39,920 nt of DNA from Pelobacter sp. GTDB lineage: Bacteria > Desulfobacterota > Desulfuromonadia > Geobacterales > Pseudopelobacteraceae. Where the stretch lies: contig JAVBXN010000059.1 in the NCBI GenBank assembly GCA_030824515.1, positions 1 through 39,920 of the forward strand, written 5' to 3'. The position numbers were made by a program, and so were the translations under genes. Below are positions 34,295 through 39,920 of the stretch, in pieces. Position 1 is the stretch's first letter. Every line of letters starts with the position of its first letter. Below the pieces are notes generated by a model. That model saw only the letters and a program-made list of their open reading frames with translations, was not told where the DNA came from and searched no databases.

Positions 34295-34342
34295 ATCTGG
34301 ACAACATACAGCATCCATTCCATCCATACCCGGTTACTTAAA

Positions 34343-34960
34343 ATGAGACTATTTTGTGTGTCAATCTGTGTATTCTTTTTGCTGACGGTCCCGGCGGCGG
34401 CGCTGGACCGGACCCTGTCCAGGCAGGTGCTGGCGGAGATCAACCTGGCCCGCAGCGAACCGGCTGCCTATGCCGCTTTTCTGCGCGAGTTCCGTGGCCG
34501 CTTCCGTGGCAGCTCCTATCTGCTGCCGGGCGATACGATCCGCGTGCGCACCAGCGAGGGTGTCAAGGCCGTGGATGAGGCGATCAGGTTCCTCTCCCGC
34601 CAGAAGAAGCTGCCACCGCTCTCCTGGTCGGACGGGCTCGCCGCGGCAGCGGCAGCTCTGGCGCAAGAGCAGGGGCGTTCCGGCGATACCGGCCATGTCG
34701 GCAGGAAGAGCCGCGGCATGCAGGAACGGATCGAACAACACGGGCAATGGGAAAGCAGTATTGCCGAAAACATCGGCTATGGCCCCGAAGATCCCAGGAA
34801 CATGGTCATGCAGCTGATCGTGGACGATGGGGTGCCGGGACGGGGGCATCGCAAGAACATTTTCGGTCCGGCATTCAAGGTGGCCGGGGTCGCCTGTGGT
34901 TCCCATCCCCGTTTCAAAAGCATGTGCGTGATCGATTTTGCGGGAGGGTTCAGGGAGTAG
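34343..34960 (+). CDS. Secreted CAP/SCP-domain protein
   Basis: A 205-residue protein with a signal peptide ending PAAALD. The CAP domain shows LAEINLARSEPAAYAA at its first helix, the GHVG His (~121), SIAENIGYG with Glu, and GRGHRKNIFG with the second His. Bacterial CAP proteins are secreted and of uncertain activity. The arrangement with a C-terminal VACGSHPRFKSMCVIDFAGG is complete. The upstream gene ends 48 bases before; cotranscription is possible. Confidence 0.88.
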   Translation: MRLFCVSICVFFLLTVPAAALDRTLSRQVLAEINLARSEPAAYAAFLREFRGRFRGSSYLLPGDTIRVRTSEGVKAVDEAIRFLSRQKKLPPLSWSDGLAAAAAALAQEQGRSGDTGHVGRKSRGMQERIEQHGQWESSIAENIGYGPEDPRNMVMQLIVDDGVPGRGHRKNIFGPAFKVAGVACGSHPRFKSMCVIDFAGGFRE

Positions 34961-35023
34961 CCCGGACACTCTCCCGTGCCGGTCTGCTGTAAATTAAAAA
35001 GATACTCGAAGGTGTGGCAACAT

Positions 35024-36421
35024 ATGAAAAGTGGTAACGGTAACAGGATCAAAGAGGAAAATGAGAGTGCGGTGATCATCACCCGTCAGGAACATGGAAT
35101 TTCCCGCAAGCTCATGAACCAGAACGCCTTGCGTATTCTCTACCGCCTGAAGGACAACGGTTTTGTCGGCTATCTTGTCGGCGGCTGTGTGCGCGACCTT
35201 CTGCTCGGCCGGGAACCGAAGGATTTCGATGTGGTCACCAACGCCACCCCCGGCGAGGTGAAACGGATGTTCCGCAATTGCCGTCTCGTCGGGCGGCGGT
35301 TTCGCCTGGCCCATATCCACTTCCAGAACGAGATCATCGAGGTGGCGACCTTTCGCTCCCAGGCCACGGACGAGCCGGAAGCAGTGCCGAAAGAGGCCAA
35401 CGAGGCGGAACAGCGGCAGCGGCATCCGCGCATGCTGAAGGACGACGATGGCATGATCCTGCGGGACAATGTCTACGGCACCCCCGAAGAGGATGCCCTG
35501 CGCCGTGACTTCACCGTCAACGCGCTCTCCTACAGTATCGCCGATTTCTCGATCATGGATTACACCGGCGGTCTCGCCGACCTCAACTCCGGCATCATCC
35601 GCACCATCGGCGATCCGACCGTCCGCTTCCAGGAAGACCCGGTGCGGATGCTGCGTGCGGTGCGCTTTGCCGCCCAGCTCGGCTTTACCATCGAAGAGGA
35701 AACCCGCGAGGCCCTGGTCGCCGCCGCCGATACCATTGTCAGGGCCGCGCCGCCACGACTCTACGACGAAATGCTCAAGCTGCTCTTCTCGGGAGAGGGG
35801 GCGAAGTGCTGCGATCTCCTCCGCCAGACCGGGCTCTTCCAGGCCCTGTTGCCGGCCTTTTCGGCCTGGCTCGGCGCCGAGAGCGAAGGTTTCCCACACA
35901 CCCGATTCGGTGAAATGCTCAACTACGTCGATTCCCGCGTGCAAGAGGGGCACAAGGTCTCCCAGTCGCTGCTCCTGGCACTTCTTTTCGGCGAGTACAT
36001 CGACGACAAGGCTGATTGTCTCCGCCGGCAGGGCGCACCCTGGCAGCAGAGCGTCAACGCCGCTGTTGCGGAATTCATGGGCGAAACCTGCCCGGTCATT
36101 ATGATCGCGAACCGGGTCGGATCTGCATTTCGCGACATTATCAGCCAGCAGATACGCCTGAAAAAGATCCCGGGCCGCCGGCCGGAGTCATTCACCGAGC
36201 GCCACGACTTCAATGACATCATCGAATACTGCCGGATCACACGCGGCGATAAAAAAGACGTTGCCAAGCAGCTCGACTGGTGGCTGGCCCAGGCTCGTCA
36301 GCAGGGGCCGGTGCCGGTGCCGGAGGGTCTCGCCGGAGAAACCGAAGCGCCGCAAAGAAAGAGAAAGAAACGCCGCCGCCGTCGGAGCCAGAATACGAAA
36401 AGCAGTGCGGATGTGGCATAG
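35024..36421 (+). CDS. pcnB: Poly(A) polymerase/CCA-adding family nucleotidyltransferase
   Basis: A 465-residue class-II nucleotidyltransferase. It has the GYLVGGCVRDLLLG active-site loop, the metal-binding DFD in KDFDVVTNATP, RRDFTVNAL and QEDPVRMLRAVRFAA. The pcnB-type N-terminal extension and a very basic C-terminal tail (RKRKKRRRRR) favour poly(A) polymerase I over a CCA-adding enzyme. It would add 3' tails that promote RNA decay. The ATG at 35024 is my choice; a longer frame from 34976 is possible and the ribosome site is weak. Confidence 0.9.
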   Translation: MKSGNGNRIKEENESAVIITRQEHGISRKLMNQNALRILYRLKDNGFVGYLVGGCVRDLLLGREPKDFDVVTNATPGEVKRMFRNCRLVGRRFRLAHIHFQNEIIEVATFRSQATDEPEAVPKEANEAEQRQRHPRMLKDDDGMILRDNVYGTPEEDALRRDFTVNALSYSIADFSIMDYTGGLADLNSGIIRTIGDPTVRFQEDPVRMLRAVRFAAQLGFTIEEETREALVAAADTIVRAAPPRLYDEMLKLLFSGEGAKCCDLLRQTGLFQALLPAFSAWLGAESEGFPHTRFGEMLNYVDSRVQEGHKVSQSLLLALLFGEYIDDKADCLRRQGAPWQQSVNAAVAEFMGETCPVIMIANRVGSAFRDIISQQIRLKKIPGRRPESFTERHDFNDIIEYCRITRGDKKDVAKQLDWWLAQARQQGPVPVPEGLAGETEAPQRKRKKRRRRRSQNTKSSADVA

Positions 36422-36456
36422 CAAAATATTGAAAGCTTTTGTGAATTTTCTCTGGT

Positions 36457-36492
36457 AAATTCTAGAAAAAGTAGTAAATATTTCTAGAATTT
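36457..36492. promoter_or_regulatory. Perfect 12-bp inverted repeat, operator of AbiE operon
   Basis: AAATTCTAGAAA (36457-36468) and TTTCTAGAATTT (36481-36492) are exact complements with a 12-bp spacer. They end 16 bases before the GTG start of the antitoxin gene. AbiEi antitoxins repress their own operon by binding inverted repeats, so this is the expected site. Confidence 0.65.
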
Positions 36493-36508
36493 TTGTAGGG
36501 GTTACACT

Positions 36509-37123
36509 GTGCAAGATATTAACAGTAAAATACTTTTCAGGATTTATGGTCACGGTAAGGGGTGGGCCTTCTTTCCAAGCGAATTTGCTGGAGAGTTCGG
36601 TCGAAATCAGATAGATAACGCCCTGTCTGACTTGGCCGCCGAAGGAAAAATCCGGCGTATCTGTAGGGGAATGTACGACTATCCGAAATACAGCGAACTG
36701 TTGAAGCAGGAATTAAGTCCGGATTTTGATCAGGTGGCTCGGGCTTTCGCCCGTAAATTCAACTGGCGTATCCAGCCTTCGGGCGAAGCTGCTCTGAACC
36801 TGCTTGGTCTGTCAACGCAGGTGCCTGGGAAGTATATCTATCTCTCGGACGGCCCGAATCGCAGCTATGTCATTGGTAATTACAATCTGGAATTCAGGAA
36901 GACCGTGCTTAAGGAAGTCGGTTTCAAATATCGTGAAAGCGGCATTATTGTTCAGGCGCTTAAAACCCTTGGAAAAGAACATATTACCCCCGAACTACTG
37001 GGTAAATTCCGCAAGGCGATTAATTCGGGAATGTTTTCGAAAATCCTGAAAGATACCAAGACTGTTACCGGCTGGGTCTACGACTGCATCAGGGAAATCT
37101 GTCGGGAGGGCACGAATGGATAA
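36509..37123 (+). CDS. AbiEi-like antitoxin (DUF6088)
   Basis: A 204-residue protein. The GTG at 36509 follows GTAGGGG. N-terminal winged-helix (KILFRIYGHGKGWAFFPSEFAGEFGRNQIDNALSDLAAEGKIRRICRGMY) recognises DNA; the C-terminal region is the antitoxin part. It matches the DUF6088 partner of AbiEii-type toxins. In the type-IV AbiE mechanism the antitoxin does not bind the toxin but counteracts its effect and represses the operon. The end overlaps the toxin start by eight bases. Confidence 0.85.
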   Translation: MQDINSKILFRIYGHGKGWAFFPSEFAGEFGRNQIDNALSDLAAEGKIRRICRGMYDYPKYSELLKQELSPDFDQVARAFARKFNWRIQPSGEAALNLLGLSTQVPGKYIYLSDGPNRSYVIGNYNLEFRKTVLKEVGFKYRESGIIVQALKTLGKEHITPELLGKFRKAINSGMFSKILKDTKTVTGWVYDCIREICREGTNG

Positions 37124-38102
37124 GGTCGCCGGATTGCCAGCAGCGCAAAGAAACGAACTTTTTTCAGAGACAGCGGCACGGCGAGGCGTGACCCCGGCCA
37201 TCGTGGAAAAAGATTTCTGGGTCACCTGGACACTGGACAGACTGTTCGCCCATCCCGACCTTTCCCGCATTCTCATGTTCAAAGGCGGCACAAGTCTTTC
37301 CAAGGTATTCGGTCTGATAGAGCGGTTTTCGGAAGATATTGATCTGATTCTCGACTGGACTATTCTTACCGGAGAAGATCCGCAGGCGGAGCGCTCGAAA
37401 GGGAAACAGCTAAAACTGAATCAGGAAATAGACGAGCGAGGACAGTCATACATTGGCGGTGAACTGCTGCAAAAAATAACAGAATCAGTTTCTCCGGTTT
37501 GCAGTTGTGAGGTTGATGCAGAAGATCATCATGTTTTGAATGTCCGCTATCCAGATTCTTTTGGGGATGAATATCTGCGCCCTGAGGTGCGGTTGGAAAT
37601 TGGTCCGCTGGCTTCATGGCTTCCCTTCGCCGAATACACAATACGTCCGTATGCCGCTGAAGAATTTCAAAATATCTTTGACAGGAGCGAGTGTAAAGTA
37701 AAGGCGATTAAGGCCGAACGGACATTCTGGGAGAAAGCCACCATTCTGCATCATGAGGCTAATCGTCCAGTAGTAAATATCCAACCACCGCGCTATTCGC
37801 GCCACTACTATGATTTGGCTAAAATGGCTGAATCACCAGTAAAAGAGACCGCCCTGACCGATCTTGACCTGCTGGCAAGTGTGGTGGAGTTCAAGGAACG
37901 ATTCTATCCGCGAGGCTGGGCCAGATACGATCTCGCAAAGCCAGGCACGTTACGTCTGGTGCCGACTGGACATGTATTGGCAACAGTTACGGCTGACTAC
38001 AGAGCCATGCGAACGATGATATTTGGGGATTATCCTCCAATAAAAACGATAATGACCCAATTACAGGCGTTAGAAGACGAAATCAATGGATTGACTGCAT
38101 GA
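37116..38102 (+). CDS. AbiEii/AbiGii-family nucleotidyltransferase toxin
   Basis: A 328-residue protein with the polymerase-beta-type nucleotidyltransferase motifs of AbiEii. It has VEKDFW near residue 31, FKGGTSLSK (~55-63), FSEDIDL (~71-77), and the conserved KAERTFWEKATILHHEA helix. These toxins transfer nucleotides to tRNA or other targets and cause abortive infection or growth arrest. GGAGGG lies before the ATG. It completes an intact two-gene operon with the upstream antitoxin. Confidence 0.9.
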   Translation: MDKVAGLPAAQRNELFSETAARRGVTPAIVEKDFWVTWTLDRLFAHPDLSRILMFKGGTSLSKVFGLIERFSEDIDLILDWTILTGEDPQAERSKGKQLKLNQEIDERGQSYIGGELLQKITESVSPVCSCEVDAEDHHVLNVRYPDSFGDEYLRPEVRLEIGPLASWLPFAEYTIRPYAAEEFQNIFDRSECKVKAIKAERTFWEKATILHHEANRPVVNIQPPRYSRHYYDLAKMAESPVKETALTDLDLLASVVEFKERFYPRGWARYDLAKPGTLRLVPTGHVLATVTADYRAMRTMIFGDYPPIKTIMTQLQALEDEINGLTA

Positions 38103-38229
38103 CAGGTCTGTATAGTGAAGTTGTTGTGGCGGGTGCAGGTTGAATTTGCATCCCCCATAGCAAGGGAGACCGTAAGGCATAACCGTAAGATATAAAAACA
38201 CTTTGCAAATTGATGATGCCATCACTGAT

Positions 38230-38325
38230 ATGCAAGCATGCATCGTAACCGGTTGCCCTGATTGCGTGTTGAAAAAATGCCCGATGAAGTATTCTGCCTA
38301 CACCCGTGTTACCCAATCGTCTTGA
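38230..38325 (+). CDS. Possible 31-aa Cys-rich ORF
   Basis: An ATG at 38230 gives 31 residues with four Cys close together (ACIVTGCPDC, KKCPMKY) and ends ten bases before the EndoQ-like gene. No ribosome site is visible; it may be the end of a decayed gene. It lies in the 233-base gap 38103-38335, which otherwise shows no gene. Confidence 0.25.
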   Translation: MQACIVTGCPDCVLKKCPMKYSAYTRVTQSS

Positions 38326-38335
38326 CGGAGAACCC

Positions 38336-39688
38336 ATGGACTACATAGCCGACCTGCATATCCATTCCCCCTATTCACGCGCCACCAGCCCGCAGAGCAC
38401 ACTGGCCGGCCTGGCCGGATGGGCGCGGGTCAAGGGGATTCAGGTGATCGGCAGCGGTGATTTTACCCATCCCGGCTGGTTGCGCTGTCTGAAGGACCAG
38501 CTGGAGCCGGCCGAGCCGGGGCTGCTGCGGCTGAAGGACGAGGACGCTGTTGTTTCGCCGCTGGCGGGTGTGACTCCGGCCCCGTCGCCGGTGCGCTTCC
38601 TGCTTTCGGCCGAAATCAGCAGCATCTACAAGCGCCACGGCGTGGTGCGCAAGGTGCACAATCTGCTGTATGTGCCGGATTTCGCCTCGGCCGAGCGGAT
38701 TAATACCCGGCTGGCCGGGATCGGCAATATCGCCTCCGACGGCAGGCCGATTCTGGGGCTGGACAGTCATGACCTGCTGGAAATCATGCTGGAACTGGCG
38801 CCCGAGGGCTTTTTGGTGCCGGCCCACATCTGGACCCCCTGGTTCTCCCTGTTCGGTTCCCGCTCGGGCTTTGACCGCATTGAGGACTGTTTCGGCGACC
38901 TGACGCCCCATGTCTTTGCCCTGGAAACCGGGCTCTCCTCCGACCCGGACATGAACCGCCTGGTCTCCGCGCTGGACCGCTTCAGCCTGATCTCCAATTC
39001 CGACTGCCACTCCCCAGCCAAGCTGGGGCGCGAAGCCAACCTCTTCAGCACCGGGCTGGATTATTTCTCCCTGCGCGACGCCCTGCGCGGCAACAGCGGC
39101 GATACCTTCCGCGGCACGGTGGAGTTTTTTCCCGAAGAGGGGAAATACCACGCCGATGGCCACCGCAACTGCAATGTCTGTCTTGAACCGGCGGAGACGC
39201 GCCGTCTGGGGCTGCTCTGCCCGGTCTGCGGCAAGCCGCTCACCGTGGGGGTCTGCCACCGGGTCATGGAGCTGGCCGACCGGGAACAACCGCTCTATCG
39301 CGACGATTCGCCCAAGGTCTATAGCCTGATACCGCTTCCCGAGCTGTTGTCGGAAATCATCGGCGCCGGTCCGGCCAGCAAGGCGGTGATGGAGCAGTAT
39401 TGCCGCTCAATCGCACTTTTCGGCTCGGAATTCAACCTGCTGCTGCATGCCTCGCTGGACGAGATCCGCCATGAATCGGCGATACTTGGAGAGGCCGTGG
39501 CCCGGATGCGGAGCGGCCGGGTGATCCGCAAGCCCGGTTTTGACGGCGAATATGGCGTGATCCGCGTCTTTGACGAGGAGGAGCTGGAAATGCTGGCCGG
39601 GCAGGGCGGTTTGTTCGGAGATGGCCCGCCGGCGCGTGCCAGGCGTAAAAAGAAGGCGGCCGTGCCGCAGGCGGTTTTTAACAACTAA
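38336..39688 (+). CDS. EndoQ-like PHP-domain protein with zinc ribbon (TIGR00375 type)
   Basis: A 450-residue protein from the ATG at 38336 with CGGAG upstream. PHP domain metal motifs: DLHIHSPYS (6-14), GSGDFTHPGW, FLLSAEISSIY, VPAHIWTPWFS, and ISNSDCHSPAKLG. A central zinc ribbon follows (CNVC and CPVCGKPLTVG, ~280-305) and a C-terminal helix-rich region with GQGGLFG. It matches the EndoQ family, in archaea and Bacillus an endonuclease that nicks 5' of uracil, hypoxanthine or other deaminated bases. The function here is by family; length and domains are complete. A UvrD-type helicase often follows in relatives, but the window ends before that can be seen. Confidence 0.87.
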   Translation: MDYIADLHIHSPYSRATSPQSTLAGLAGWARVKGIQVIGSGDFTHPGWLRCLKDQLEPAEPGLLRLKDEDAVVSPLAGVTPAPSPVRFLLSAEISSIYKRHGVVRKVHNLLYVPDFASAERINTRLAGIGNIASDGRPILGLDSHDLLEIMLELAPEGFLVPAHIWTPWFSLFGSRSGFDRIEDCFGDLTPHVFALETGLSSDPDMNRLVSALDRFSLISNSDCHSPAKLGREANLFSTGLDYFSLRDALRGNSGDTFRGTVEFFPEEGKYHADGHRNCNVCLEPAETRRLGLLCPVCGKPLTVGVCHRVMELADREQPLYRDDSPKVYSLIPLPELLSEIIGAGPASKAVMEQYCRSIALFGSEFNLLLHASLDEIRHESAILGEAVARMRSGRVIRKPGFDGEYGVIRVFDEEELEMLAGQGGLFGDGPPARARRKKKAAVPQAVFNN

Positions 39689-39694
39689 TCCCAG

Positions 39695-39788
39695 AAACGG
39701 CAGTTGAACCTCCGAACACGCAGATGAACGCCGAGAAAACCAAGCATTACGTAAAATAAACGAACCAACCATTTGGGTTAAATCAAGG
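39695..39788. repeat. Interspersed intergenic repeat, second copy
   Basis: AAACGGCAGTTGAACC, then ACGCAGATGAACGCCGA, and CATTTGGGTTAAA match the left half of the 3065-3250 repeat in the same order and spacing. It starts seven bases after the EndoQ-like stop. Confidence 0.6.
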
Positions 39789-39835
39789 TTTTATCCAGCA
39801 TTGTCCGGTTTGGTTTATGCAGTTGTCTTGAAAGT

Positions 39836-39873
39836 CCCCCCTCCCCCTGCGGGAGGGGGTTAGGGGGTGGGGG
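39836..39873. repeat. C-run/G-run hairpin with potential G-quadruplex
   Basis: CCCCCTCCCC pairs with GGGAGGGGG; together with the next two G5 runs, four G-tracts lie within 25 bases. This style of intergenic repeat recurs in many genomes. The last ~45 bases of the window hold no gene. Confidence 0.5.
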
Positions 39874-39920
39874 AATTTGCCATATTTGATACTGGCGACA
39901 GCTTCACCCACCCCTCAATC

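Noticed and set aside
34994..35953. 319-codon frame on the minus strand
   Set aside because: Antisense to the pcnB-family gene with all its motifs.

Overview
The window reads like a chromosome segment of a Geobacter-type deltaproteobacterium (Desulfuromonadota). This is inferred from gene content: a hybrid NtrB-type sensor kinase paired with a PhnD-like binding protein, a CheX-like protein, a PEP-CTERM protein, a ugd-UXS-ftsB-argS-SPOR operon, an EndoQ-like PHP protein, and moderately GC-rich core genes beside AT-richer accessory genes. Species cannot be fixed from the sequence alone.

Layout. 1-5.7 kb is accessory: the start of a VapBC-type module (cut by the window edge), an orphan protein, a secreted GDSL esterase, a HicAB module, a UPF0145 pair coupled to an M48 metalloprotease, and a third toxin-antitoxin module (addiction-module antitoxin plus ParE/RelE toxin). 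5.9-9.4 kb holds two small lipoproteins, a rhomboid-TPR-zinc-ribbon membrane protein and a cohesin-like lipoprotein. 9.5-13 kb (minus strand) is a PhnD-like binding protein plus hybrid histidine kinase operon. 13.4-17.8 kb encodes exported proteins: an adenosine-deaminase-family protein, a 43-residue secreted peptide, a Lys/Thr/Gln-rich protein, a likely outer-membrane barrel and a PEP-CTERM lectin-like protein. 18.6-20.6 kb is a plus-strand cluster (DUF2726/zinc ribbon, YiiX-like hydrolase, CheX-like).

20.6-25.2 kb is the most unusual part. An intact initiator tRNA-fMet gene (minus strand) lies between two partial copies of itself. To the left is a decayed 3' half with its terminator; between that and the intact gene are a MocR regulator and a PNPOx-like flavoprotein. 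To the right is a displaced 5' half with its own promoter-like sequence; between the intact gene and that half is a ~2.1-kb element with a broken tyrosine integrase, a small HTH-like protein with a Cys-Gly tail, and a pair of near-identical 23-bp repeats placed like integrase arm sites. The current 5' half and promoter of tRNA-fMet therefore appear to come from the element.

25.2-32.1 kb is a conserved minus-strand block: lysE-type exporter, rsmI, ugd, UDP-glucuronate decarboxylase, ftsB, a 56-residue Cys-rich protein, argS and a SPOR protein, mostly with overlapping or nearly abutting genes. 32.4-36.4 kb (plus strand) has an RlmI-type methyltransferase, a metallophosphatase, a CAP-domain secreted protein and a pcnB-family nucleotidyltransferase. 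An AbiE-type module with a perfect 12-bp inverted repeat in front follows (36.5-38.1 kb), then an EndoQ-like PHP protein and interspersed repeats at the right edge, one of which is shared with 3.07-3.25 kb.
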